64,000 nucleotides of DNA from Paulinella micropora (GCA_019918135.1 WBZZ01004797.1:80001-144000), one strand, 5' to 3'; numbered from the stretch's first letter, positions 10,256 to 21,035 are shown. Translations and numbers: made by a program. The notes: generated by a model from the sequence alone, not told the origin.

Positions 10256-10600
10256 ATGGAGACACACACGTATAACTGCAAGGTCTACAGGTTGGATAGA
10301 TTAAGGGAATATAAGATAAATTACGAAATCAAGTATGTCAGGGGTCGGGATGTGCTATATATCAAACCGAATGTAAGGGGGTATAAAATTGATACACCTA
10401 CCTCCCAAAACTACTTGAACCAAGTAAGAGGTGCGGTGTATTTTGAGCACCATGCTATATCAATAGCACCACCTTTACCTACGATTGAAGAGAAAAAAGA
10501 ACTGAAAGAAAATTACAGAGACTTGTTGCGGTATGGTAATTACGTGAATACCACGCAACAAATTTACGGTGCTTTCGGTTTGGTCAGCAGCACAGAGAAC
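10256..10600 (+). CDS. AT-rich foreign-looking ORF, probably 3'-truncated
   Basis: The ATG at 10256 follows a strongly AT-rich leader. About 110 codons read as ordinary protein rich in Tyr, Lys, Asn and Arg (METHTYNC start; RGRDVLYIKPNVRGY around residues 30-45; a Pro-rich bend near 80; a Lys/Glu-rich helix near 90). Codon use favours A/T at third positions, opposite to neighbouring genes. From about 10590 the base composition switches to GC-rich and the same frame continues to 10828 only as antisense of an F-box gene, so the native 3' end is probably missing. Not recognised; an integrated small virus or another transferred element is possible. Confidence 0.4.
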
Positions 10601-10885
10601 AGCGTGAACCGCAGTCTTGGTTGCCAAGCACAGTCTGCGGTACACGGTGAGTATTTTCTTGCAGGCAGAAAGACTAAGATTAAACTCTGGCTGCTTAAAG
10701 CCCATCCAGAAAGACGGTCGCTTGCACAGCGCCAGGGCTTCTTTACAAGTCGAAGCTACGCTAACCAGCTGGTCAGCACCCAGCAAGACCCTGACCAGAG
10801 GCCAAAGGCTGTCGGGCAGGGTAAATAGCGTACAGACGCGCGGCGAAAGTCGTTGGCGTTTGGCCCCGCGGCGACGAGAACGCAT
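10590..10885 (-). pseudogene. F-box protein gene, truncated at its 3' end
   Basis: From ATG 10885 about 95 residues read as an F-box protein N-terminus: a basic Arg-rich start, then LPDSLWPLVRVLLGADQL...STCKEALAL....FW, matching the F-box spacing (LP near the start, Cys/Lys in the middle, Trp at the end). F-box domains bind Skp1 in SCF ubiquitin ligases. The frame runs on into the AT-rich block and stops at 10475, with a poly-Phe tail that is clearly not native. The substrate-binding part is therefore absent, apparently replaced by the inserted block. It is the first of several F-box-like genes here. Confidence 0.55.
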
Positions 10886-11105
10886 TGAGGCTGCGACCGT
10901 GTCGCTCTGTTCACTGCTTTTACTTTTCTGGTGAAATATGGCCTATGTGCAACAAATCGACTCTTTTTTTTCTGTAGTGGATTTAAAAGAAGTGAGAGGG
11001 AGGGGGGGGGGATAACCTGTCTGTCCACTCAAAGCACGGGTTCTTTATTAATTTCAACAAAGAAAACAATTAAGAACGGTTCTCTTTTATTTGTGCTTGT
11101 CTTCC
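10886..11105. other. Intergenic, G-run
   Basis: Between the F-box remnant and the RING/Sel1 locus. Contains a T8 and a G9 run; no gene seen. Confidence 0.4.
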
Positions 11106-13394
11106 TTAGATGGTGCGCGGGCTGCCCAGGCTGTCCCGGGCCAGCTGTGTGCGTTCGCTTGCTACTTGCTCAAAGCATTCCATCGCTTCCAGCTCCAGCA
11201 AGGCGCGCTCTGCCTGGGTAGCAGCGCGGGGCGCTTGCGACTTCCACAGGTCCAAGCCCAGTTGCCAGAGCACCTGCCAACGCAAGCCATGTTTCTCGCC
11301 GCGCGCGGACAAGCGCAGCCAACGGAGTTTGTGGACCCCTCTGCCTCGCACACGTAGAGCCTCATGATGCCCTGGGCGTACGCATCGCCGGCGGTTGCCA
11401 GGCGCTCGCACTGCGCTCTTGCGCGCTTCGCTTCGTCCGCTGTAATTCTTCAAAGTTCGGACAGCTCTCTAGCCAGCCGCTACCGCGCGGCTGGCGGAGC
11501 TGTGCTCTTGCTCCGCTCTAGCCAACAGAGCCGCCTTATCACAATTTCCCCCCGGGAGGGCGGCCCATCCGCATAGCTCGCAGCTGGGGCCCGCGCAAAT
11601 CAGCTGTCTCATCTGTAAATCGTGCCATTTGGACCTATCTTGCAAAACTTTGTTGTCCTTCGCCGCTGTGTGCGCGCGAGTCAAGGGGTCGCACTGGTTG
11701 CTCGAGAAAGAGTTGTTGTCATGGTAGATAAGCTCAGCTTCATCCGGCGTAGCCGCTAGCGAGAACAGCAACACGATATCCCGACCTTCGAGCGAAGACC
11801 ACGGCCCCTCGTCTGGAGGCACGCCCCCTCCGCCGCGTAGCTTGTGCCGCCAGGGCGCCACACACAGCCGGCCAAGCTCGAACAGAGCAACCGCGAGGAA
11901 TTTTCTAGGTTGGTCAGGTCCTAACCCAAAGTAGAGCCAGTCGTACGCATTGTCCCATTTGCCGGGAGGACACAGCTTGTGCAAGTAACCGACAAGGTCC
12001 AAGTCGCCCGAACCCTCGCCGGGGTCCTCCTGCTCCTCCTCCGTTGTAGAAAAGCACAGAGACCAGGCCATCTGCAGGTAGTCTGGCAAGCCCGCGGGGG
12101 GCGGGCTCGCGCGGGGCTTCTCCGTCGTAGACAAAAACAGGGACCAGGCCCGAGGCTTGTCAATCGGCAGCGCGGCACCCCCCGACAAGTACAAACAACC
12201 GAGCCTGTACGCGGCCAGGTGCTTACTCGGGATGGGCCAGGCGCAGGCGACCGCCCGCTCTAGTGCCGCGACACCCCGCATGTGGTTCTGAGCCACGCCG
12301 CGTCCTAGCAACCAGCACACACCTAGCTCGTACAAGTCGGAAGAGTCCGGCTGAGGCAGCTGCAGCAAGATCTCTGCGGCCTCGGCCTCCAACGCGCGGA
12401 CTTGCCGGCGCTCGACTGGCGAGGCGGCGTACTTGCAATGGTAGGCACTGCACAGCAGCCAGTGCGCTAGTCCCGACCGCCACCCTTCCCGCAACTTAGT
12501 GTCGTCGTGCGAAGCCGTAAGCAGCGAAATTGCGCGTCGAAACATAACGAGCGCCTGCGCAGAGGGGCCCTCATTCTTCCAGTAGATTCTGGCTAAGGTG
12601 TAAACAGTCATTGCGTCCGGAGCATTCTGCTCTGCTTTTTCCAAGAAGCGCACGCGGTCAGACCCGTAGAAATAGTTCTCATCAAAGCATTTTAGTTCCC
12701 TACGCCACTGGTTGCGGGCTAGGGCTACTACGGGGCAGGGGGCTGCCTCGCAACACTCCTGGCCCGTGTGTGTCATTGCTCGCAACAGCAATTTGAAGCC
12801 GTGCTTGGCTTTGAACCACTTTCCGTAGCAGCGGCCCTCGGCCTCATTCAGTCAAGCCTCTGCGTACCCTGCTGTCAAGGCTGCCAGGCGGAAGCGCTCA
12901 GCCTCGGCGTCGTCTTCCACGTTGTGAAACAAGGTAAACTGCGCCTTTCTGTCACCCTGCGCGGCGGCCCTCCGCAGCCACGCCAGGCCCTCGTCGGTCT
13001 GGTTGCGCTCCAGCAGCTGCAGGCCCAGCTCTCGCTGGCTGCGTGCGTGCCCCTCCTCCGCGCTGCTGCGCACCACGTGCTCGCAGGCGCGCGTGTGAGC
13101 AGAGAAGTCGCCTAGCCTGATCACTGCAGGGCAGGCAGCTGACAGACAGACACGCAGCCGGAGGTTCAGCACTTCGCGCCTGGTGCGGTGGCAGGGGTCG
13201 CCCCGCGCGCTCTCCTGGCGGCAGTGCGGGCATCGTTGTCGGGGCAAGTCGCATGCCAGCGCTTTCGAGAAGCAGTCCTGGCAGAAACACTGCCCGCAGT
13301 CGTGCGCTACCGCCTCACGTACTATGCCGAGGCAAAGAGGGCACGACAATTCGTCTGGCACCTCTGTCTGGTCGTGGGCAAACCAGCCTGGCAT
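11106..13394 (-). pseudogene. RING finger plus Sel1-like repeat protein, interrupted
   Basis: From ATG 13394: a C3HC4-type RING finger (CPLC, HDCGQCFCQDC, CPHC, residues about 18-60), a second Cys/His region (CLSAACP...H..ACEH, about 83-108) reminiscent of TRAF-type fingers, then Sel1-like repeats (A..GHARSQRELGLQLL; AAAQGDRKAQFTLF). RING/Sel1 architecture suggests an E3 ubiquitin ligase with a helical scaffold. The frame meets TGA at 12852-12854 but continues without shift as further Sel1-like repeats (ELGVCWLLGRGVAQN; AAYRLGCLYLSGGA) to TAG 11469-11471. The remaining sequence to TAA at 11106 is coding-like but changes frame (DAYAQGIMRLYVCEAEG lies in another frame). Two in-frame stops plus shifts favour a decaying gene, or a badly resolved sequence. 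Confidence 0.7.
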
Positions 13395-14001
13395 AAAGTG
13401 GCAGGCTAGGCTTGCCTAATTTTTATCCCAAATCCAAACGTGCGCCTGACTTCTGATTGGTTTCCCATCCTCACTTTTTTTGTCTCTCCCCGCGCCCCCC
13501 CTCCCGCCCCCCGCCCCTCGCCTCTCCCCCCAAGTTTTTCAAGGCCGAGGCAACCGAGAATTTCTGGCAAGACCTCCGTGACATGATGGCGCGATGGTGG
13601 TTAGCAAAGACTGAAACACACGCGGCAGTGAGGGTCGTCGCGCCAAGAAAGGTGCTGTTAGGTGAGCCCATCCCCGTTGAGTACACACAGGTTCTTAAGC
13701 TCTATCACCTGCGAGAGTTTCGGAACCGACAAACTGGAGCTGGTGCCGTGCCACTGGGCATCGCGCTACACCAAAGAACGAAACCTCCGGCAGGGCTTTG
13801 GGAGACCTATTGCGTCAAAACTCTACCGGAGCAGGACCTGGAGACTTTGCTCTTACCTAGGAAACTCCCGACTAGTGACAGCGGCACGGAAGCTTGCGTT
13901 CACAATATCGGGCATCAACATATAGTTCCAAGGTAGACGGGCTCGGTTGTCATAATTTCTACGTCCCTGTGCAACAGTATTAAAGATTTTTAATCAATTA
14001 G
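13395..14001. other. Intergenic region with unsupported ORFs
   Basis: Holds C-rich tracts (13492-13530) and overlapping plus-strand frames of 159 and 87 codons (13457-13936, 13662-13925). Neither has recognisable domains. About 13970-14005 contains GTGCAACAGTATTAAAG, which recurs at 16702, so it belongs to a local duplication. Confidence 0.35.
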
Positions 14002-14391
14002 TTAGACAGTGAATAAGTGACTTAGGGGGGCCCAGCGCGCGGTAGTGATTTTTGTTAGATTTAGACGCCCGATGTTGGGTTGCACACGGCGTCCTCCAGC
14101 CGTTGCCAGGCCGAGCCAAGCAGCGCCTCCCAGGCCAAAATCGTGGTAGTCTCGTGCCAGAACGGAGGCCACGCCCTCTTGAAGCTCAGCGCATAAACCA
14201 GCCAGGTTTTTTCGGCCTATCCCCCTTTCTAAAACCAAGCAGGCGCGGTCTTCTTCGTCTTCATCGACCCGGCGCAGCAGTAGCAGCGCCTGCGACAGCT
14301 TGGCCCTGGCCGCGGCCCTGTCAAAGCCACGAACACGGTTTCGAGCGGAGGCTCTCATTTGTCCAAGCAGAAGTTTGGTGTAGTGCAGCAT
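14002..14391 (-). pseudogene. Duplicated C-terminal fragment of the 17.6-19.9 kb gene
   Basis: Encodes a stretch matching the end of the F-box/LRR-like gene at 17569-19891: LLLGQMRASARNRVRGFD, then LLLRRVDEDEEDRA, GVASVLARDYHDF, with near-identical DNA (for example 14069-14130 against 17585-17645). There is no F-box or LRR part here; the apparent ATG at 14391 lies inside the parental protein. The fragment directly abuts the G-run satellite. Probably a non-functional partial duplicate. Confidence 0.75.
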
Positions 14392-16115
14392 CGCGAGGCG
14401 CTGCGGAGGGGGGGGGGGGGGGAGAAAAGGGGAGGGAACGATCCTAAAAAAATGGCCTCGGGGGAAAAAATGAAATTAGAGCCTTAGATCCCTAGGAGTG
14501 TGAGTGCACTGGGGCGCAGCTTGGAGCCGTCCGAGCCGTGCTAGGCCCGTCTGAGCTTGTGCTAGGCCCACCCGAGCCTATGCTCTGCCACCCCAAAGCT
14601 GCGCTCGCACGCTACTAAGCGTGCGAGGCTCTAAATTGCCCCGCGGGAAAATACGTCCTATTTTTCTCTCGTCCCCTCCCCCCTCCCCTTTTTTGTCAGA
14701 GGACGGTGGGGAAGGGGGGGGGAGGGGGGGAAGAGAAGAGAAGGGGAGGGAACGATCCTAAAAAAATGGCCTTGGGGGAAAAAAATGAAATTAGAGCCTT
14801 AGATCCCTAGGAATGTGAGTGCGCCGGAGCGCAGCTTGGAGCCGTCCGAGCCGTGCTGGGCCCGCCCGAGCTTGCGCTAGCCCCGCCCGAGCCTGTGCTC
14901 TGCCACCCAAAAGCTGCGCTCGCACGCTACTAAGGATCTAAGGCCCTAAATTGCCCCGCGGGAAAATACGTCCCATTTTTCTCTCGGCCCCCCCCCTCCC
15001 CTTTTTTGTCAGAGGACGGTGGGGGGGGGGGGGGGGGGGAGAGAAGGGGAGGAAGAGAAGAGAAGGGGAGGGAACGATCCTAAAAAAAGGCCCCGGGGGA
15101 AAAAATGAAATTAGAGCCTTAGATCCCTAGGAGTGTGAGTGCGCCGGAGCGCAGCTTGGAGCCGTCCGAACCGTGCTAGGCCCGCCTGAGCTTTGCTACC
15201 CCCGCCCGAGCCTGTGCTCTGCCACCCAAAAGCTGCGCTCGCACGCTACTAAGGATCTAAGGATATAAGGCTCTAGATTGCCCCGCGGGGAAATTCGTCC
15301 CATTTTTCTCTCTTCCCCTTCTCTCCTCTCTCCCCCCCCCCCTTTTTTGTCAGAGGACGGTGGGGGAGGGGATGGGGGGGGGGGGAGAGAAGGGGAGGGA
15401 ACGATCCTAAAAAAAGTACCTCGGCGGAAAAAAAATGAAACTAGATCCTTAGATCCCCAGGAGTGTGAGTGCACCGGGGCGCAGCTTGGAGCCGTCCGAG
15501 CCATGCTGGGCCCGCCCGAGCTTGCGCTAGCCCCGCCCGAGCCTATGCTCTGCCACCCAAAAGCTGCGCTCGCACGCTACTAATGATCTAAGGATCTAAG
15601 GCTCTAAACTGCCCCGCGGGGAAACTCGTCCCATTTTTCTCTCTTCCCCCTTCTCTCCTCTCTCCCCCCCCCTTTTTTTGTCAGAGGACAGTGGGGGGGG
15701 GGGGGGGGGGGGGGGGAAGAGAAGGGGAGAGAACGATCCTAAAAAAATTACCTCGGCGGAAAAAAAAAGAAATTGGAGCCTTAGATCCCTAGGAGTGTGA
15801 GTGCGCCGGAGCGCAGCTTGGAGCCGTCCGAACCGTGCTAGGCCCGCCAGAGCTTTGCTACCCCCGCCCGAGCCTGTGCTCTGCCACCCAAAAGCTGCGC
15901 TCGCACGCTACTAAGGACCTAAGGCTCTACATTGCCTCGCAGGAAAATACGTCCCATTTTTCTCCCGTCCCTTTCTCTCCTCTCTCCCCCTTCCCTTTTT
16001 TGTCAGATGACGGTGGGGGAGGGGAGGGGGGGGGAGAGAAGGGGAGAGAACGATCCTAAAAAAATTACCTCGGCGGAAAAAAAATGAAATTAGAGCCTTA
16101 GATCCCTAGGAGGGT
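14392..16115 (+). repeat. Satellite of about five ~320-bp units with long G runs
   Basis: The marker AACGATCCTAAAAAA recurs at 14437, 14751, 15073, 15400, 15732 and 16049 (spacing 314-332). Each unit holds a conserved TTAGATCCCTAGGA...GTGTGAGTG segment, internal ~20-bp subrepeats (CCCGCCCGAGCYTGYGCTAG type), a pyrimidine tract, TTTTTTGTCAGAGGAC and a purine tract with 9 to about 26 consecutive G. The unit-length differences sit mainly in the G tract. No coding content. The G tracts could form quadruplexes. Confidence 0.92.
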
Positions 16116-16335
16116 TGAAAAGGGAAAGGGAGAGGGGAGGCCCGCCCCTCCTTTTCCTTGCCCCAAATGGTGCTAGTAGAGAGGGGGTGTGCCCCTCCCC
16201 TCCTTGCCTTCTGCTTGTATTTTTCCATTGTTATGGTTTACAAAAGTTTCAACAAACTGGATGAGATCTAGAGAAAAGGCACGAGGGAAGGCAGCCCGTG
16301 CTCTACGCTCTCCTCCATGGCGCGGGTGTTAGGGG

Positions 16336-16378
<43 letters not shown>

Positions 16379-16572
16379 AAAAGAGCTATGTGCGACCACG
16401 ATTATTCGAACACTGCGTTGATGTCTCCACACCATGCCACTGACTAAAACTCGCCTGTTCTACTGTTTCGTTTTTGTGTTTGTTTTGGCAAAGCCAATAA
16501 TTGCACAGAGAAACAGTGTGTGTATGTTGAAGAGTCGGGGACGTTGGGGTCGTGAGGCCCTTGCCCATCTTG
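16116..16572. other. Unassigned sequence after the satellite
   Basis: Contains purine and pyrimidine tracts and a dinucleotide run (see next entry). Short minus-strand frames show no domains. I see no gene. Confidence 0.3.
16339..16372 (+). repeat. (GA)n microsatellite
   Basis: About 16 GA dinucleotides in a row. Similar GA/TC runs occur at 19941-19960, 37107-37147 and 57799-57829. Confidence 0.9.
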
Positions 16573-16745
16573 GTACATTGACCTAGCGGAGGCTCTCATT
16601 TGTCCCAGCAAAAGTCCGGCGTAGTGCAGCATCGCGAGGCGCGGCGGGGCGGCCAGTGAGCAAAGCCCGCGCCAAACAAACGTCGTGTAATTCGAGCATC
16701 CCGTGCAACAGTATTAAAGAATTTTTTATCAATTAATAAAAAAAT
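16573..16745 (-). pseudogene. Internally deleted scrap of the F-box/LRR-like gene
   Basis: 16573-16640 matches 17867-17935 (LLLGQMRASAR region). It then jumps directly to sequence matching 18356-18412 (GCGAGC...CCCGCGCCAAAC...TTCGAGCAT), and ends in the GTGCAACAGTATTAAAG motif shared with 13970. Two separate parts of the parental gene are joined, so this is a rearranged, non-coding copy. Confidence 0.65.
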
Positions 16746-16981
16746 TCTTTTTATTCTCGGCTGCGTCATACAATACTTAAAGAATCTGTGAGCATCTCAG
16801 ACTTCCAAACCCTCTGTTTCCAATTCTCACATTTGCGTGAGGTCACGTCCTGTCCAAGGTCGGTCCCTCGCCTGCGATTGTCCACGGAAATATTTCTGCT
16901 TTTTTGCATATTCCTCGGGGCTTGGTGTAGCTTCGGATTCGGCGTGCTTGGCAAGATACGTAAGAATTTTGTTTTTGAATG

Positions 16982-17296
16982 TCATATTGGGACCGCAAGC
17001 CCGTGAATGTATGTTCTTAGCTTTTCTGCATCGTCGCCTTGGTTATGTACAAACCTGCTCACGAGCATCTCCTTTTCTAGGCTAGAGGATATATGTCGCA
17101 GATTCACAACATGCTGGAAGTCTGCACAGGCTTTTTTACACACCTGTCGCGACACCTGACTATCACATTTGTCGCACTTTTCACTTGGATTTTGTTCTTG
17201 TCCCTGAGTCTTTTCGGGCTTTGTCTTCTCTGCCATTGGCGAACCCTTATGCTTGCCACATTTGTCGCAAGGCTTAGACCGCCAAAACCTAGACAT
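16982..17296 (-). CDS. Small Cys-rich (zinc-binding-like) protein
   Basis: 104 residues from ATG 17296. A basic N-terminus carries CDKCGKHKG; a second cluster reads CDKCDSQVSRQVCKKAC. Four paired Cys suggest a zinc-binding fold. The middle is Lys/Gln/Pro rich and the C-terminal half helical. No signal peptide or membrane segment. After TGA 16982-16984 the same frame stays open another ~75 codons to 16766, also with charged, ordinary-looking sequence, so the stop may be an interruption rather than the true end. Family not recognised. Confidence 0.45.
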   Translation of the reverse strand: MSRFWRSKPCDKCGKHKGSPMAEKTKPEKTQGQEQNPSEKCDKCDSQVSRQVCKKACADFQHVVNLRHISSSLEKEMLVSRFVHNQGDDAEKLRTYIHGLAVPI

Positions 17297-17568
17297 AACT
17301 GTCTTTATTTTGGCAAATATTTAGTTTATATATATTTGTGTGTATTTTTGTCTGTTGGAAGGATAAGGTAGAGAGAGAGAAGAGCGAGGGGGGCGGGGGC
17401 GGTAAGAAAGCACCCCCCCCCTGAAGTGAAGTGTGGCCCGTCCCACCCCATTCAAAATATTTCCGCCAAAAAAAATTTATTCATGATCTCAGGGTTCGCT
17501 CAATTTAGAAAAGCTGCTGTAGCCGGGGCCGGCAAAGCGAAGCAAGCGCGGTAGTGATTTTCTTAAAT

Positions 17569-19891
17569 TTAGGCCCCCAAGGTTGATGTTGGGTTGCACA
17601 CGGCGTCCTCCAGCCGTTGCCAGGCCGAGCCGAGCAGCGCCTCCCAGGCCGAATCGTGGTAGTCTCGTGCCAGAACGGAGGCCACGCCCTCTTCAAGCTC
17701 GACGCATAAGCCAGCCAGGTTTTCTGGGCCTGTCCTCCGTTCTAAAACAAAGCCGTGCAAAGCGGCACGGTCTTCTTCATCTTCATCGACCCGGCGCAGG
17801 AGTAGCAGCGCCTGCGCCAGCTTGGCCTTGGCTGCGACGCTGTCGAAGCCACGAACACGGTTTCGAGCGGAGGTTCTCATTTGTCCCAGCAAAAGTCCGG
17901 CGTATTGCAGCATTGCGAGGCGCTGTGGTTCGCGGTCAAACCACGGCCGCGCGTAGGGCCACACGTGCAGCGGAGTCTCGTATTCGCTCGGGTTCTGTTC
18001 AAACCAGCGCCAAGGTCTCTGAACATTACGAAAGTCTACTGTATCTGGCACGCAGTAGCCAAGCAGAAAAAACCAGGCTTCGGCAGATAAACGGGGGAGA
18101 GAGTCGCGTCGCCTGCCGAACCGGGTTCGTAGATAGTGGGCCAGCTCGCAGGCGTCGCTTTTGTCCAGGCAAACCTTGTAGTCCTTCAAGGAGTAGGCGA
18201 TCTCTCCGCGTGGCGACTTGAACACGCGCAGAAGATCGTACCTGCCCTGCAGGCCCGACCTTGGCGTTCGGGCGATGAGTGCCTCTACTGCCAAGCGCGG
18301 GCTGGGCTTCTCGTTGTGGCTCAGCACAAAGAAACGGGCCAGCCGAAGCGGTACAGCCAGCGAGCACAGCCCGCGCCAAACTACGTCCTGTAGTTCGAGC
18401 ATGCCGTGCAAGTCGTGCCAGTAATATCGGAAATATTCCTTCAAGTCGACGGAACTAAAGGTGAGGTCGGCGACGCGTGCAGACGTGAGTGTCTGAAACA
18501 GGCGCTGGTACGCGCAAATCCAGGCTCGGAGGCGTGCGCTTTCTTGCTCGGCCCTGGGGCCACGCGGATCCAATCTGCCTTCGTAGGTAAAATCTGACAT
18601 GGGCCGGCCCAGCAAGAGCGTCAGCTTTGTGAGCCCAGCGAACGCCGTGCAACAGTGCCGAAAAAAAGTAACGCCGGGGTGCCCGCTTTGGACGCGGCCG
18701 CCCGCCACGCAAGGCCCCCTGTCTAGTATCGAGACAGCCACTGGACGCAGCAACCGCAGCGCAGCCAAGTCATCTTCACCAGGCTCGGCGCGGGTGTGTA
18801 GGTTGAACAAACTCAACCGGAGGAACGCGGGCGCAGGGCCCCCTTGGGGGCACAGGAGCTGGTGCAGCCGGCCCAAGAACCCTGGCTGCCAGAAGCAGTT
18901 GTTATCGTGCCCGAGGTACTCATCCATGTCCTCTTCACGCGTAGACACACCGAGCTCGTAGGTTTGCAGGGCGGGCGTGCAGGCGGGCTGGAGGCCCACG
19001 AACTCGTGGCCAAGGCCCACGCGGTCCAAAGGGCAGCGCAAGCCTGTCCGGCACGTTTAAAAAAGGGAGCTTATAGTCAACGGATATTTCGATTTCTTCC
19101 AGCGTGGGCGCTAGGGATTCAAAGGCTGTGCCCCACAGTTTGGGGTTGGTGCAATTACGCAGGAAGAGCCGCCGGAGGGGCGGCGCTGTTTGGGGCGGCG
19201 CCCATAGCCCGGCTAGCCCTTGCTCACCAAAGTAACAACCCTGGAGGTGCAGCTCCTGCAGCTGTGGCAAAAGCCCGCTCAACCTTGCCAGCGTTTGTTT
19301 TATATGAGAGTCACTTTCCCACACATGACGGCCGGGTTTCTGTGAGTTTAGCACCAGCACTCGTAGTGGCGCGGCGGCGGCCTGCGGTAGCCAGGCGCCC
19401 AGCAGCTGAGCAGCGGCTGGCATCCAACACGTTACTTCTAATTTCGTCACATTTGGGTACCAAGACAGCGCCCGCTGCAACCACTGGAGTCTATTGGCAG
19501 ACAGTGACAGCCCTGAGCATTTTAAGTCTGATATGTCTTTCTCCGTAGCTTCCGACACGCACAGATACTCCAGCTTTAGTGATGTGTTGAGCTGCGGCAG
19601 ACATTCCTCGGGCGGCGCTCCCATCGGGGGCTGCCAAGCGGGTGGCTCTCCTTTGCCGAGGGCTCGCTTCAGCCAGAGCTGTGGGCGCACATAGGCAACA
19701 GCCCGCCGGCGCCAGTACTGGGAGGTCAGGCACAGAGCTAACCAGCCCTGCGTGCAGAGCAAGTCTGCGCCGTGTGAAAAAAAGACCTCTTCCCACGCTT
19801 CCAAGCCGCGCCGCGCCCACGCCTCTTCCGTACAGGCTCGCTTGGACGGTTGCAGCGGCTTGGCTTGGCGTGCACGCTGGGCGCAGATCAT
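17569..19891 (-). CDS. F-box-like / leucine-rich protein, frame change near 19.0 kb
   Basis: From ATG 19891: a Lys/Arg-rich start, an F-box-like helix set (residues about 22-75, ending QLWLKRAL), then leucine-rich repeats (LRVLVLNSQ, LQELHLQGC, LRRLFLRNC, LEEIEISV; residues 115-275). The product may recruit substrates to an SCF-type ubiquitin ligase. Around 18935-19055 the natural frame moves by one base and continues for ~490 codons to TAA 17569. That part is Leu/Arg rich, contains YELGVSTREEDMDEYLG early and an acidic RRVDEDEEDRA near the end, and is duplicated in fragments at 14.0 and 16.6 kb. Either one broken gene or two overlapping genes; one broken gene fits better. Confidence 0.6.
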
Positions 19892-20312
19892 ATGTACGCA
19901 CTAGTGTAAGAAAAGATAGGACAAACAAGAGAAAGCGCGCGCGAGAGAGAGAGAGAGAGAGGCGGGGCGTGGTAGGGGGGGGGGGGGATAGAAAGTGATA
20001 TTTGAGACAAACTAGGAAAGCAAGGGCTAGGGGAAGGAAGAGAAGCCAGAAATCAAGAAAGGGGTGTTACAGGCACCCCCCCCCCCCTTTCCGCCCGGGC
20101 CAGTGAGGGATGGGGGTTTACAACCCCCACCCTGATTTTTGTGGTGGCGGGATTCCGTTTTTTGCACATAGGTTTGCAAAGCGTGATATGGTCGATAAAG
20201 GCAAAAACCAGCAAGTTTTCTCTTCACAGCCGCCCGGGCCACCTCTTGTCTTTTATTAAAAGAAATAGTAACTTGAAAGTCAAACGACTAAGCCTGCTCC
20301 AATGGGCCATAG

Positions 20313-21035
20313 TTAGGGTAAGCCCACGCGCTGCCTTTTTTTTGCCTTTGGCTGAGAGCCTTGTCTGGCAGGGGTTTTTGGCAACTCGGGGTGGTTGGCC
20401 GGCAGTATATATGCAAAGCTTTCGCCTCTCGTCGTCACTGACCGCAGCATTTCCGTGAGATGCACGGCCACGCGACGAGGTCGGACGCACAACGCGGGGC
20501 TAGAGCTAGCCTCCTGAGTTGCAGGCACGTGCACGTACACACGTGTCCACATCTCATTCCGCCACTTTGGGTTCCCGCACCTGTACAAGATCTGGAGCAG
20601 GAGGTCGCCGACTTCTGGTTCTGCTAAATTAAGTGGTAGGTAGACGCCCTTTTTTTCGATCTCGGTCTTTTTGCTCTCGTCGTGTCCGTGAATGACATAG
20701 ACATCGAAATTCCAAGGTGGTCTGGTTTGCTGAGGTGGCTGCATTCGAGCTAAGGTCCGCTCCAATGCTAATTCTCTCTCCATTTCGCGTATTGGGACCT
20801 CCCTCAATCTGACTGAATAATCACTAGGGAGCGACAATTGAGCCCCGCCGTATTTAGCAAAGGTAGCAAGCTTGTAGTGAAAGTCATCAAGAGCCCGGCC
20901 TGGTTCTGCAAACGAGAGCTGGCCCTTTTTAGCAGGGTACACGACTGAGGTGTAGCCCAAGAACCGGACTCTGTACGCGATTTGCAGCATAACGCGAACG
21001 GATTCGTCATCGTTCATTTGCACTGGTTTGTTCAT
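20313..21035 (-). CDS. Protein of unknown function
   Basis: The frame extends up to 21341, but its first ~100 codons overlap the opposite-strand NADAR gene. The ATG at 21035 (DMNKPVQMNDDESVR) leaves a 130-base divergent promoter region and is my preferred start; a few codons upstream also look coding. The product (~240 residues) is alternately charged and aromatic, with IAYRVRFLGYTSVVYP early, FDVYVIHGHDESKKTEIEKKG in the middle and a basic Lys/Arg tail (KAKKRQRVGLP) that could be a nuclear signal. No domain recognised. Confidence 0.5.
   Translation of the reverse strand: MNKPVQMNDDESVRVMLQIAYRVRFLGYTSVVYPAKKGQLSFAEPGRALDDFHYKLATFAKYGGAQLSLPSDYSVRLREVPIREMERELALERTLARMQPPQQTRPPWNFDVYVIHGHDESKKTEIEKKGVYLPLNLAEPEVGDLLLQILYRCGNPKWRNEMWTRVYVHVPATQEASSSPALCVRPRRVAVHLTEMLRSVTTRGESFAYILPANHPELPKTPARQGSQPKAKKRQRVGLP

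Noticed and set aside
10649..10666. GTGAGTATTTTCTTGCAG on the plus strand, resembling an 18-nt intron
   Set aside because: It lies antisense inside the F-box coding region, which reads through it naturally on the minus strand; an intron is not needed.
13457..13936. 159-codon plus-strand ORF
   Set aside because: First third is low-complexity Pro/Ser, no recognisable domain, competing frame equally good; left as unassigned.
19035..19062. Heptamer TTTAAAC in frame at the break of the F-box/LRR-like gene, looking like a -1 ribosomal slippery site
   Set aside because: A -1 shift leads into a short frame; the long continuation needs +1, and a TAA in that frame lies at the heptamer, so the site does not explain the join.
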